Shown piece by piece: positions 43,169-51,890 of a stretch of DNA of 55,589 nucleotides. Source of the stretch: JBGSPL01 sp964511435 (GTDB lineage Bacteria > Patescibacteriota > CPR2 > UBA1875 > CAIMLA01). The stretch covers positions 1 through 55,589 of the forward strand of contig CAZEFH010000005.1 in the NCBI GenBank assembly GCA_964511435.1, in the 5' to 3' direction. Below the pieces are notes generated by a model that was given only the letters and a program-made list of their open reading frames with translations, made no database searches and was not told the origin of the DNA. The position numbers and the translations under genes are program-made. How positions within the stretch are numbered: position 1 is the first letter of the stretch; each line of letters opens with the position of its first letter.

Positions 43169-43297
43169 TCAGTACTCCTCGGGCTCGAAGCGCTCCTGCA
43201 GTTCTTGCCACTTCGCCACCAAGGTGCGCCAATGCGGCAGAACGAAGGCAACTGCGATGAGGCCGCAGACAATCCACGGTGTCCAGCTAGTCTTCAT
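43169..43297 (-). CDS. 42-residue membrane peptide in GC-rich island
   Basis: MKTSWTPWIVCGLIAVAFVL leads into HWRTLVAKW and an acidic tail. One membrane span. Its ATG overlaps the stop of the upstream gene, and GGAGGACGGTGG lies upstream. No family recognised. Location directly before thioredoxin, plus one Cys, hint at an envelope redox link, but this is inference. Confidence 0.6.
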   Translation of the reverse strand: MKTSWTPWIVCGLIAVAFVLPHWRTLVAKWQELQERFEPEEY

Positions 43298-43547
43298 CTG
43301 GTTCCACCGTCCTCCAGCAGAAGCCCTCGCTTCCACTGAATTCGTCGGATTTGCCCCGCTTGTCCTTGAGGTCCATCATGTCGGAGAAGACCTCAACGGT
43401 GGCGCCCGAAGGCACGCCAAGCTCGTCAGCGAGCCTCCGCAGTGAACCAGGACCATCGCTGTAAACGACGCCACCGTCAGTGAAGCACATTGCTTGTCGC
43501 ACGCCGTTAGCGAGTGTCGCTACCAGCCAGAACAACTTCGCCTGCAT
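43287..43547 (-). CDS. Hypothetical protein of the five-gene island (86 aa)
   Basis: 86 aa (MQAKLFWLVATLANGVRQAM; then ADELGVPSGATVEVFSDMMD). AAAGGAG precedes the ATG. No family recognised. It overlaps the next small membrane gene by 11 bases. GC-rich codon use. Confidence 0.6.
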   Translation of the reverse strand: MQAKLFWLVATLANGVRQAMCFTDGGVVYSDGPGSLRRLADELGVPSGATVEVFSDMMDLKDKRGKSDEFSGSEGFCWRTVEPDED

Positions 43548-43562
43548 GACCCGCTCCTTTCA

Positions 43563-43814
43563 CTACTCGGTGAGACCTACGTAGGCCCACCTGCCATAGT
43601 CTCCGAAGAACTTCCAGCGGCCGTCAGACAGCCGGATAGGAGCCCTCGGCGACACGTTGTAGAACGAGTACATACCGGTCTCGGTAAAGAAGGTTATGGT
43701 ACCCTTCCCCATGTAGTCCACCCTGACATCGACGATGGTACCACGGTACCGCAACCGATTCTCAAAGGTGTACAACTGGAGACCGGTGAAGCCTTTCTTC
43801 TTGATTGCCTTCAA
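43563..43814 (-). CDS. Hypothetical beta-rich protein of the five-gene island (83 aa)
   Basis: 83 aa from a TTG preceded by GAGAGGAGG. Aromatic and beta-rich (LQLYTFENRLRYRGTIVDVR; GTITFFTETGMYSFYNVS). No family recognised. Confidence 0.55.
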   Translation of the reverse strand: MKAIKKKGFTGLQLYTFENRLRYRGTIVDVRVDYMGKGTITFFTETGMYSFYNVSPRAPIRLSDGRWKFFGDYGRWAYVGLTE

Positions 43815-43839
43815 CTCGGCCTCCTCTCACTGTGCGTAG

Positions 43840-44085
43840 CTACTGCTCCTTGATCGTGCTGACGCAGTCGGCGCAGACCGGGCGGTTCTTGATCTTCGTG
43901 GTCTCGACGTCCGTAGCACCACAGATGGCACACGAATCCTTGTGTTTCGTGAGGATGATGCGCTCGCCTTCGACGAAGATGGCAACCGGGTCCTTGACGT
44001 TGATGCCAAGGGTCCGGCGCAGCTCCATCGGGATGACGATCCGACCGAGGTCGTCGACACGACGAACGATTCCTGTATCATGCAT
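43840..44085 (-). CDS. AbrB/SpoVT-type regulator with C-terminal zinc ribbon
   Basis: 81 aa from the ATG at 44085, which has GAAGGAGA before it. Residues 1-48 form a SpoVT-AbrB swapped-hairpin DNA-binding domain (TGIVRRVDDLGRIVIPMELR) close to Firmicute AbrB. Residues 50-80 contain CAIC...CADC, a putative zinc ribbon. As first gene of the island it may control the cluster. Confidence 0.85.
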   Translation of the reverse strand: MHDTGIVRRVDDLGRIVIPMELRRTLGINVKDPVAIFVEGERIILTKHKDSCAICGATDVETTKIKNRPVCADCVSTIKEQ

Positions 44086-44188
44086 GTAGCATTCTCCTTC
44101 GGTATCCCAGTTGTGACGGTACATTTTGCCGGTTCATCTTGAACTGACATATAGGGCCTGAGCTTCAGGCTCGCTATCTCACTTCAAG

Positions 44189-45805
44189 TTATTTCCAGAT
44201 ATTTCGGTCTATTGGCTGATTGCCTTTTTCATCAAGCGCCTTACCAGGAGTATAGTCAAACATAACTTCCCCAAGCTTACGCAGGGATTCCTTTTTATCT
44301 TTTACTTCTTCAACGTCAATATTGGGTGTTTCTTTGGTGATAGGGCCACCTGATTCAATCTCATTATCTATCGAAATGAGAGCATTTTCTATATCATCGT
44401 TGGTTGCTGTATTCAAATCACCTGATACCGTATTCACCTGTTGCGTTTCATGACTAGAACTAAAGATTTCCTCATAGCTAGGCTCGATATCAGTAGTTTC
44501 TGTACCTTCAAGAGCTTTCTCGATTGATAATAGGTCACTTAAATCTTCGGTATTTTCTGCTTCAAGCTTCACCTCCACAACCACATCCTCTACGAGACTA
44601 TTCGGTGCCGTAACTGGGACTTTCTCCTCTACTACCGCTTCCTGCACCATCTGTGTTCTTGTCGCCGATGTAACTAGCTGCTTATCCCGATATTCTGCAA
44701 TTTTCGTAAGTATTTTCGCTTTCTGTGTCGCTATGGTCGCATTCGGCAGTGTAAAGGCAGCTTCTAGTGCCTTGCCATGACCACCAAAGAGCTCTGCTAT
44801 AGTAAGCACTTCCTGACCACCGAGACCCTTCATCATTCCTACGAGCTTACCTTTTTCCTCAACAAGCACTAGCACTATGTCAGTACCAGGAGCACTAGCA
44901 AGAAGCTCATCGAGAACTCCCTTAACATTATCAGCAGTTGCTCCAGCTTCAGCAAGATCATCAGCAACAATGCTCGAGACCACCATACGGTGTTTATGAT
45001 TATATTCAATATTTGAAAGCACTTTGCCCCAGAGTTTCAATGTTGAAAGAGGACGCGTCTTGTACAGGTTTTGAATAATTTCCTGTTGGCGTGCTCCAGC
45101 TGCGAGCATCTGAGCTGAGATGGTAAGAGACTTTGGAGTTGTCCCAACATTTTTAAAGCTAGCAGTATCTGCGATGAGGCCCGTAAGCAGACAAGTCGCA
45201 ACGTCGGCGGTAAAGTTATTTGGCCCCATCGCCTCGATGATTGAAACAAGAATCTCTGCTGTTGATGTGGCGGTCATATCTACGAGATTGACGGTACCGA
45301 AGTATTCATTGCCACTATGGTGATCAATGTTTATGATTGGCACTTCGAAGAATAGTTCTGTAAACTTGTCGTAGACACTATCTATCTTCTCCACGTCCGG
45401 AGTATCAAGCACAAATATCAGGTCATAGTGATAATTACCTGCTACAATCTTGAGGTCTTTGGCTTCGAGCAGCTTTCCCTTCGGAGATATAACAATACTA
45501 ATGACACCATCGTCTTCGTTATAGCCAATTTTCTCTATATCAGTCTTTTTTTTATCAATCTGAACTATGAGGTCGCGTGCCGGTACATCTCGCTGAACTT
45601 TTTCAATTCCAGGAAGAAAGGTGAGAGGCTGGGCAATATCATCTGATAGCACAAGGCTAACTTCCTTACCCTGAGACGCAAGGACCTGTTCAAGAGCAAG
45701 CATAGAACCGAGAAGGTCGCCATCAGGACTCTTGTGACCAACTATCAGGATTCTTTGGTTGTTTTTAATCAGCTCCGCTATTTGCTGTTTTGGTGATAGC
45801 TCCAT
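44189..45805 (-). CDS. DHH-family phosphoesterase with long C-terminal tail
   Basis: 538 aa from the ATG at 45805 (AAAGGAAG upstream). DHH motifs: HKSPDGDLLGS (about 29), DTPDVEKID, and IDHHSGNEYF; a DHHA1-like RNA-binding part follows (about 220-345). Nano-RNase/pAp phosphatase type (NrnA-like). The last ~190 residues are an acidic, low-complexity tail unusual for the family. Promoter TTGACA-17-TATGAT upstream. Confidence 0.85.
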   Translation of the reverse strand: MELSPKQQIAELIKNNQRILIVGHKSPDGDLLGSMLALEQVLASQGKEVSLVLSDDIAQPLTFLPGIEKVQRDVPARDLIVQIDKKKTDIEKIGYNEDDGVISIVISPKGKLLEAKDLKIVAGNYHYDLIFVLDTPDVEKIDSVYDKFTELFFEVPIINIDHHSGNEYFGTVNLVDMTATSTAEILVSIIEAMGPNNFTADVATCLLTGLIADTASFKNVGTTPKSLTISAQMLAAGARQQEIIQNLYKTRPLSTLKLWGKVLSNIEYNHKHRMVVSSIVADDLAEAGATADNVKGVLDELLASAPGTDIVLVLVEEKGKLVGMMKGLGGQEVLTIAELFGGHGKALEAAFTLPNATIATQKAKILTKIAEYRDKQLVTSATRTQMVQEAVVEEKVPVTAPNSLVEDVVVEVKLEAENTEDLSDLLSIEKALEGTETTDIEPSYEEIFSSSHETQQVNTVSGDLNTATNDDIENALISIDNEIESGGPITKETPNIDVEEVKDKKESLRKLGEVMFDYTPGKALDEKGNQPIDRNIWK

Positions 45806-45907
45806 AAGCTTCCTTTTACACCCACCCAAGAATTAATGTGACTTGCTATCATACACCCGGAGACCCGTCATGTCAAGCACAAAAATACCATAATTGTGCT
45901 CCTGTTT

Positions 45908-46046
45908 TGAAAAATCGCTCGGTGCTAACAAGAACCCGACTATCATCCTCTAACTAGAAATTACTGAGAAGCAGAATTTCGTACCGAGATGAAGGAGTTC
46001 GATTTTTCTTGAACTTTTGGATACTTTTATTTCAAGAGAAAAGTAT
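45908..46046. repeat. Structured intergenic repeat, copy B
   Basis: Second copy of the 2650-2784 element, in the divergent gap between the DHH gene and femX. All conserved blocks occur in order; the downstream hairpin is ATACTTTT/AAAAGTAT. The rest of the 320-bp gap holds the DHH promoter and the femX -10 box. Confidence 0.7.
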
Positions 46047-46125
46047 CAGTAATTTGCCCCACTTCAGTGAGGCAGAACAGAATCCCGCCTTCGCAGAGAT
46101 GGCAAAAGAGGCTATAATAATAGCC

Positions 46126-47094
46126 ATGGACAAAACTATCGCAACACTTACAGACCCCAGCAACAATCTATTTCAATCTCAAGTTTGGGAAGACTATCAA
46201 GAAGCTCTTGGGCACAAGGTGTTTCGTGTCAGTTGCGATGATAGCAGTGCTCTATTAATCAAGCTACCACTCTACAAAGACAAAAGCTTTCTCTATTGTC
46301 CCAGAGGACCGATGTGCAAAAAGCAAGGTTGGCACGTTCTCTTACGGAAAGCAAAGCAAATTGCAGCGGCAGAAAACTGCGTGTTTTTGCGAGTGGAACC
46401 CTATCAGCTCCCGGCCGAAACCATGAGGGAACTAAAGTTTCGACGCGTTACTGCCACTTCTCCACTGTCACGTCAGTATTCTCCCATGGATACTCAGGTT
46501 CTTGATATAACAAAACGGGATGATGACCTGTTAGCGGAAATGAAACCAAAGTGGCGCTACAACATCAAGCTTGCATACCGTAAAGGCGTCACTGTCAGAG
46601 AAAGCACCTCTCTGGCTGACCTCAAAGTATTCCACCAGCTTTCTCTTGGAATGAAAGACCGGGGCTACACCCCATTTGACCTTCCTCACTACGAACGCTT
46701 ACTCTATGGGCTAACAGCTGGCAAACACGTAAAGATGTTTATCGCGGAATACCAAAAGAAGCCACTTTCCATCTTACTCATTACATACTACGGCAAAACA
46801 GCCACTTACCTCCATGGCGCCTCTAGCGACGAGCATCGTGAACTGATGCCAAACCATTTGGCACAGTGGGAATCGATCCTTGCTGCCCAGCGTCTTGGCT
46901 GTGAAGTGTATGATTTTTGGGGCGTCGCTCCAGAGGGAGATGAGAAGCATAGTTGGTCTGGTATTACCCGATTTAAAAAGGGTTTTGGAGGACGAACAGT
47001 TCACTTTGTCGGTGCTTATGATGCAATTTTTGATAAAAAGTGGTACAATGCCTTCCATCTAATTAATTTTGTGCGTAAAACAATAAAGAAATGA
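46126..47094 (+). CDS. FemX/FemAB-type peptidoglycan bridge aminoacyltransferase
   Basis: 322 aa from the ATG at 46126, which lies 8 bases after TATAAT (46112-46117); an upstream in-frame start at 46009 would run through the repeat element. Twin GNAT-like halves (KPKWRYNIKLAYRKGVTVRE; SILLITYYGKTATYLHGASS; YDFWGVAP) match FemAB. It adds amino acids to the peptidoglycan stem from aminoacyl-tRNA. Overlaps the murE-like gene by 4 bases. Confidence 0.88.
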   Translation: MDKTIATLTDPSNNLFQSQVWEDYQEALGHKVFRVSCDDSSALLIKLPLYKDKSFLYCPRGPMCKKQGWHVLLRKAKQIAAAENCVFLRVEPYQLPAETMRELKFRRVTATSPLSRQYSPMDTQVLDITKRDDDLLAEMKPKWRYNIKLAYRKGVTVRESTSLADLKVFHQLSLGMKDRGYTPFDLPHYERLLYGLTAGKHVKMFIAEYQKKPLSILLITYYGKTATYLHGASSDEHRELMPNHLAQWESILAAQRLGCEVYDFWGVAPEGDEKHSWSGITRFKKGFGGRTVHFVGAYDAIFDKKWYNAFHLINFVRKTIKK

Positions 47095-48416
47095 AACTAG
47101 AGTCAATTCTAAATACTGGTCGAAAAATAGTTCCAAAACCAATCTTTAAGTTCTTCCAGCCTTTCTATCATCTTGTACTGGCGGTTACGGGCAACATTCG
47201 CTATGGATTCCCTGGAAAAAAATTAATTGTTATCGGAATTACTGGCACAAATGGGAAATCCACTACTACAGAGCTAGTTAACTCAATCCTGAAAGAAACT
47301 GGGCTTAAAACAGCCATGCTATCTACGGTTGCTTTTGAGATTGCTGGCAAACGTGAGGACAATACTACCAGTCGAACTACTCTCGGACGTTGGCAACTTC
47401 AACACAAGTTGCGCGAAGCTGTTGATGCTGGGTGCAGTCACGCCGTTATTGAAGTCGCAAGCGAGGGACTTGTAATGCATCGACTCTGGGGCATCCCATT
47501 CGACATTGCAGTTTTTACAAATCTTTCTCCTGAACATTTAAACACTCACGGCAATATGGAAGCCTATCGGGAAGCAAAAGGCATGCTCTTCAAGGGATTA
47601 AGTAAATCAATGAGGAAAGGTCAACCCAAGACTCTTATTATTAACGCAGACGATAAAGCGGCGAAGTACTTCTATCATTTTGACGCCGACAAGAAAATCA
47701 CCTATGGAATTACCCATGGTGAGATCTGGGCTACAAACATGGTATTCGGCGAGCAAACAGAGTTTACACTTGTCGACGACAACGAGAAATACCTTGTAAC
47801 GACTAATCTTCCAGCAAAGTTTAACGTTTATAATCTTCTCGCAGCTTACACCGTCGGAAAGGCCCTGTCCCTTGAGCCAAAATTAGTTATTCGCGCCCTC
47901 GAAAAAGTGAAGGGCATAAAAGGTCGCATGGAAGAAGTAAAAAATGAGCGAAATATCAGAATTATCATCGACTATGCGATGACGCCGGACGCCTACGAAA
48001 TGCTCTTTACGGAGCTACGTCGCACTGGCAAAGGTCGCCTTATCGCTGTATTCGGTGCTGCTGGTGATCGTGACAAGGAAAAGCGCCCCCTGATAGGCGA
48101 AATCGCTGGACGCATGACGAACTACACCATTCTCACTGACGACGAAAGCTATAGCGAGAATCCCGCCGTAATTGTTGACAGTATCGCAGAGGGACTCGAA
48201 AAAGTAAGGAAATCAAACTACGAGATTATTCTTGATCGCCGTGAAGCACTCAAGCGCGCTATAGCAGTCGCGGAAAGTGGTGATACCGTCGTTGCTATTG
48301 GTATGGGCCACGAAAAATATCGCAACCTTGGTGGCAATAGGAAGATAGAATGGGACGAAGCAAGTATAATTCGTGATATTCTCGTTGAACTTGGGGAAAC
48401 TAATACTAAGCAATGA
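47091..48416 (+). CDS. murE: MurE-type Mur ligase
   Basis: 441 aa. ATP loop GITGTNGKSTTTE (about residue 50), YSENP in the C-terminal domain. MurE adds the third amino acid to UDP-MurNAc-dipeptide. In mDAP enzymes the specificity motif is DNPR; here it reads DDESYSENP, so the third residue may not be mDAP. It is slightly shorter than usual at the N-terminus. Coupled to femX upstream and tsaD downstream by 4-base overlaps. Confidence 0.8.
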   Translation: MKLESILNTGRKIVPKPIFKFFQPFYHLVLAVTGNIRYGFPGKKLIVIGITGTNGKSTTTELVNSILKETGLKTAMLSTVAFEIAGKREDNTTSRTTLGRWQLQHKLREAVDAGCSHAVIEVASEGLVMHRLWGIPFDIAVFTNLSPEHLNTHGNMEAYREAKGMLFKGLSKSMRKGQPKTLIINADDKAAKYFYHFDADKKITYGITHGEIWATNMVFGEQTEFTLVDDNEKYLVTTNLPAKFNVYNLLAAYTVGKALSLEPKLVIRALEKVKGIKGRMEEVKNERNIRIIIDYAMTPDAYEMLFTELRRTGKGRLIAVFGAAGDRDKEKRPLIGEIAGRMTNYTILTDDESYSENPAVIVDSIAEGLEKVRKSNYEIILDRREALKRAIAVAESGDTVVAIGMGHEKYRNLGGNRKIEWDEASIIRDILVELGETNTKQ

Positions 48417-49480
48417 TTATTCTCGCCATAGAAACTAGCTGTGATGACACCTCTGTAGCCGTCGTACGAGACGGCTCCTATATTCTTAGTTCTGTTGTAG
48501 CTACCCAGCTTGAGCACAGCCAATATGGTGGAGTAGTTCCAGAAGTCGCTGCTAGAGCGCATATTCAAAATATTGTCCCCGTACTTGACCAAGCCCTTGC
48601 TGAAGCTGAGGTTACTTGGGATGATATTGATGCGATCGCCACCACAAAGGGGCCTGGTCTTATCGGTTCGCTTATCGTCGGTGTAAACACTGCTCGTATG
48701 CTAGCAATCCTTCATAAAAAACCCTTAATTGCTGTTCATCATACAGAGGGTCACATATATGCAAATTGGCTTAGCCGTGATGCTAGTGAACAGCCTCGTT
48801 TCCCCTTAGTATGCCTTACCGTTTCTGGTGGCCACACCAACATTATCTACATGAAAGGCCACCTTGATTACGAAATTATCGGAGAAACTCAAGACGACGC
48901 TGCAGGTGAAGCTTATGACAAAGTAGCCAAGATACTTGGATTTGGTTATCCTGGAGGGCCAATTATTGCTGAACTTGCAAGGAGTGGTAATGCAGGTGCC
49001 TATACTTTCCCTCAAACCGACCTGACGGCCGCTCCTTCTAGGAATGAGGAAGGTTTTTTAGAACAAGCAACCCCAAGTCTCAATTTTTCATATTCGGGAC
49101 TTAAAAGCGCAGTTCTTAGAAAAGTCAAAGAACTTAGGGCTGACCACGAATTATCTGAGCAAGAAATATCTGACTTGGCTGGCTCTTTTCAGTTTACTGC
49201 AAATGAAATCCTCGCACGCAATCTGGAACGTGCTGTCACTAAATATAAGCCGAAGTCGATACTACTTTCAGGTGGTGTTGCGGCCAATCATGCTCTGAAG
49301 CAGCAAATCGCTTCTTGGCTCCAGAACCACGGCATCAAGTTTTTTTATCCAGAGCCAAAATGCTGCACAGATAATGCAGCCATGATTGCGGCAGCGGCCT
49401 ATTATCATGCACTTAAAAATGATCTTACAAAGCCTGAAAGCTTAATCCCAGACCCCAATCATAAGTTGACCAGCCAATAG
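48413..49480 (+). CDS. tsaD: tRNA t6A synthesis protein TsaD
   Basis: 355 aa, ASKHA fold. Metal His in HHTEGHIYANW (about 110), SGGHTNIIY and the C-terminal CCTDNAAMIAAA. It transfers threonylcarbamoyl to A37 of ANN-reading tRNAs. TsaB/C/E are not in the window. The valS promoter starts in its 3' end. Confidence 0.95.
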   Translation: MIILAIETSCDDTSVAVVRDGSYILSSVVATQLEHSQYGGVVPEVAARAHIQNIVPVLDQALAEAEVTWDDIDAIATTKGPGLIGSLIVGVNTARMLAILHKKPLIAVHHTEGHIYANWLSRDASEQPRFPLVCLTVSGGHTNIIYMKGHLDYEIIGETQDDAAGEAYDKVAKILGFGYPGGPIIAELARSGNAGAYTFPQTDLTAAPSRNEEGFLEQATPSLNFSYSGLKSAVLRKVKELRADHELSEQEISDLAGSFQFTANEILARNLERAVTKYKPKSILLSGGVAANHALKQQIASWLQNHGIKFFYPEPKCCTDNAAMIAAAAYYHALKNDLTKPESLIPDPNHKLTSQ

Positions 49481-49494
49481 TTATATTATATAAT
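49466..49494 (+). promoter_or_regulatory. valS promoter
   Basis: -35 TTGACC (49466-49471), 17-bp spacer, -10 TATAAT (49489-49494). The -35 lies in the end of tsaD. Confidence 0.7.
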
Positions 49495-49499
49495 TTGAC

Positions 49500-49660
49500 T
49501 ATAAACGCTTGAGTCGGCTAGTCACCGGCGAGTTTCTAGGAAGAAAGCTTCGGCAAGTAGAACCTAGCGGTATGGCTCTGTAAAGCCAAGAAAACAAGTG
49601 CCCTAGTGGAAGTGGGATGGTACCTCCGGCAGCTGCTGGATCCCACAGAAGCGGGTTTTT
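49500..49660 (+). ncRNA. T-box leader of valS
   Basis: The antiterminator follows T-box architecture: helix GTGGGA/TCCCAC (49612-49617/49641-49646), bulge TGGTACC (49618-49624), helix TCCGG/CTGGA. UGGU in the bulge pairs with an ACCA tRNA end, fitting tRNA-Val. A weak stem with TTTTTTT (to 49660) is the terminator. Upstream hairpins form a short stem I; I could not assign the specifier codon. Uncharged tRNA-Val would allow valS transcription. Confidence 0.7.
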
Positions 49661-49684
49661 TTATTTATCAAATAGGAGTATGCC

Positions 49685-51817
49685 ATGGAGATGTCTAAGA
49701 ATTTCAAACCAAAAGAAATGGAACCATCGATTTATAAAAGCTGGGAAGAGGGTGGCTACTTTAAGCCAATCGCTCGCTATGGCTCTACCAAGCCTTTTGT
49801 GGTTACGATTCCGCCACCAAATGTTACTGGCGTTCTTCATATGGGGCATGCTTTAAACAATACGATTCAGGACGTCTTGGTCCGCTGGAACCGCATGCAA
49901 GGGAATGAAACTCTGTGGGTCCCAGGGACTGATCATGCTGGTATCGCCACACAGAATAAAGTCGAACAAAAGCTTGCTGCTAAAGGCAAAACTCGTTTTG
50001 ACCTTGGACGTGAAAACTTTGTCAAAGAAACATGGAAGTGGAAAGAGGAGTACGAAACTCGCATCCTTGGCCAGCTGAAGACTATGGGCTGCTCCTGTGA
50101 CTGGGACCACACCCGCTTTACCATGGACGCTGACTACTCAGAAGCCGTTCTCGAGGCCTTCGTTCACTATTACGAAAAGGGCTATCTATATCGAGGAAAC
50201 CGTATTACCAACTGGTGTCCACGCTGTGGCACTTCTCTCTCTGATCTTGAAGTTGAGCACGAGGAGCGTAATGATAATCTGTGGCATATTCGATATGGAG
50301 TCGAGGGCGGTGGTGAAATTACTGTTGCTACTACTCGCCCTGAGACTATGCTCGGCGACACCGCTATAGCCGTAAATCCTAGTGACAAGCGCTATAAAGA
50401 CCTCGTAGGCAAAAGAGCTATATTGCCTATCCTAGGGCGCAAAATACCTATAGTCGCTGATGATTATGTCGACGCCAAGTTCGGTACGGGTGCCGTAAAA
50501 GTTACTCCTGCGCACGATCCTAACGACTTTGAAATCGGCGAGCGACACAAGCTGGAAAAAATTGTGGTCATTGACCTTGAGGGTAAAATGTCCACTGAAG
50601 CAGGCGAACAATTTGTCGGGATAGACAGATATGAGGCACGCGAAGCCATAATCCGTTTGCTCGAAGAAGGTAAATGGCTAGTTAAAACCGAACCACACAC
50701 TCATGCTGTAGGTCATTGTTACCGCTGTCATACTGTAATTGAACCCCTGTTGACTCTCCAGTGGTTTGTGAAGATGGGTGAAATCGTGAAGCCGGCAACA
50801 GAAGTTGTTCGCTCAGGGAAAGTAAAATTTCACCCAGCAAAGTGGTCTAAGGTTTATCTTGACTGGATGGATAATATCCGTGACTGGTGTGTATCTCGTC
50901 AGATCTGGTGGGGACACCAGATACCGGCCTGGTATTGTGAGTGCGGTGAGATTATTGTCACCAAAGAAGAGCCAAAGAAATGCTCTGAATGTGGCTCTAC
51001 CAAGCTAAAAAGAGATGATGATGTTCTCGACACTTGGTTTTCTAGTGCGCTTTGGCCATTTGCCACTTTAGGTTGGCCTGACCAGTCAAACGACCTTCAA
51101 AACTATTATCCAACTTCGTTTCTGTCGACCGCTAGAGACATTATTTACCTTTGGGTAGCCAGAATGATCTTCTCTGGGCTTGAGTTTACTGGGAAGATTC
51201 CATTTGACGACGTCTACATTCATGCAACGGTTTTCAATTCGGAAGGCAAAAGGATGTCCAAGTCTCTTGGGACTGGTGTTGATCCACTTGAACTAATTGA
51301 AAAATATGGGACTGATGCAACCCGTTTCGGCTTGCTTTGGCAGGTTGCACAGGGACAAGACATGAAATTCTCTGAAGATGCACTCTTGATGTCCCAGCGG
51401 TTTGTCAATAAGATCTGGAATGCATCGAAGTTTACTCTCATGAACTTAAAGGACTACAAAATTGTTTCACGTGAAACAATAGAAAAGCAACTGACTACAG
51501 AGGACAAGCAAGTGCTAAGGAAACTTGACGGCTTAGTTAAAGAAACTAATCGTTACCTTGAAAAATACGATTTCCAACATGCAGTAGAGAATATATACGA
51601 CTTTTTCTGGCATGAGTTCTGTGATAGGTGCATCGAAGACACCAAAAAACGTATTTACGAGGAGCAAGAAAGTAAAATTGCCGCCCAATATACTCTTCAC
51701 ACTGTGCTTACAACGTCATTAAAGCTACTTCACCCATTTATGCCATTTGTTACTGAGGAGATTTGGGCTTCCCTAGATCAAAAAGATCCACTGGTTATTA
51801 CTCAGTGGCCCAAATAG
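49685..51817 (+). CDS. valS: Valyl-tRNA synthetase (short form)
   Basis: 710 aa. HIGH as PNVTGVLHMGHAL (about residue 45), KMSKS as GKRMSKSLG (about 520), the editing domain (TTRPETMLGDTAI) and anticodon domain. It is shorter than the usual 850-950 aa and lacks the C-terminal coiled-coil. Extra zinc ribbons: CPRCG, CECG...CSECG. AGGAG precedes the ATG. The coding sequence contains a parS site. Confidence 0.95.
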   Translation: MEMSKNFKPKEMEPSIYKSWEEGGYFKPIARYGSTKPFVVTIPPPNVTGVLHMGHALNNTIQDVLVRWNRMQGNETLWVPGTDHAGIATQNKVEQKLAAKGKTRFDLGRENFVKETWKWKEEYETRILGQLKTMGCSCDWDHTRFTMDADYSEAVLEAFVHYYEKGYLYRGNRITNWCPRCGTSLSDLEVEHEERNDNLWHIRYGVEGGGEITVATTRPETMLGDTAIAVNPSDKRYKDLVGKRAILPILGRKIPIVADDYVDAKFGTGAVKVTPAHDPNDFEIGERHKLEKIVVIDLEGKMSTEAGEQFVGIDRYEAREAIIRLLEEGKWLVKTEPHTHAVGHCYRCHTVIEPLLTLQWFVKMGEIVKPATEVVRSGKVKFHPAKWSKVYLDWMDNIRDWCVSRQIWWGHQIPAWYCECGEIIVTKEEPKKCSECGSTKLKRDDDVLDTWFSSALWPFATLGWPDQSNDLQNYYPTSFLSTARDIIYLWVARMIFSGLEFTGKIPFDDVYIHATVFNSEGKRMSKSLGTGVDPLELIEKYGTDATRFGLLWQVAQGQDMKFSEDALLMSQRFVNKIWNASKFTLMNLKDYKIVSRETIEKQLTTEDKQVLRKLDGLVKETNRYLEKYDFQHAVENIYDFFWHEFCDRCIEDTKKRIYEEQESKIAAQYTLHTVLTTSLKLLHPFMPFVTEEIWASLDQKDPLVITQWPK
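51463..51478. promoter_or_regulatory. parS: parS site 1, inside valS
   Basis: TGTTTCACGTGAAACA, a perfect match to the bacterial parS consensus. It encodes part of the valS anticodon domain (IVSRETI). ParB loads here to start chromosome segregation. Confidence 0.88.
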
Positions 51818-51842
51818 TTAATGTTTCACCCGACTATATAAT

Positions 51843-51858
51843 TGTTTCACGTGAAACA
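51843..51858. promoter_or_regulatory. parS: parS site 2, between valS and the TPR gene
   Basis: Same 16-bp sequence in a gap of about 70 bp; ATTG/CAAT flanks repeat too. A half-site GTTTCAC is at about 51823. Pairs of parS usually lie near oriC. Confidence 0.88.
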
Positions 51859-51890
51859 ATAGCTAGAGAATTATTACTTTTCTAGAACTC

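Noticed and set aside
49853..50388. Antisense ORFs inside valS and other long genes
   Set aside because: Shadows of the real coding frame; no start signals or recognisable products.
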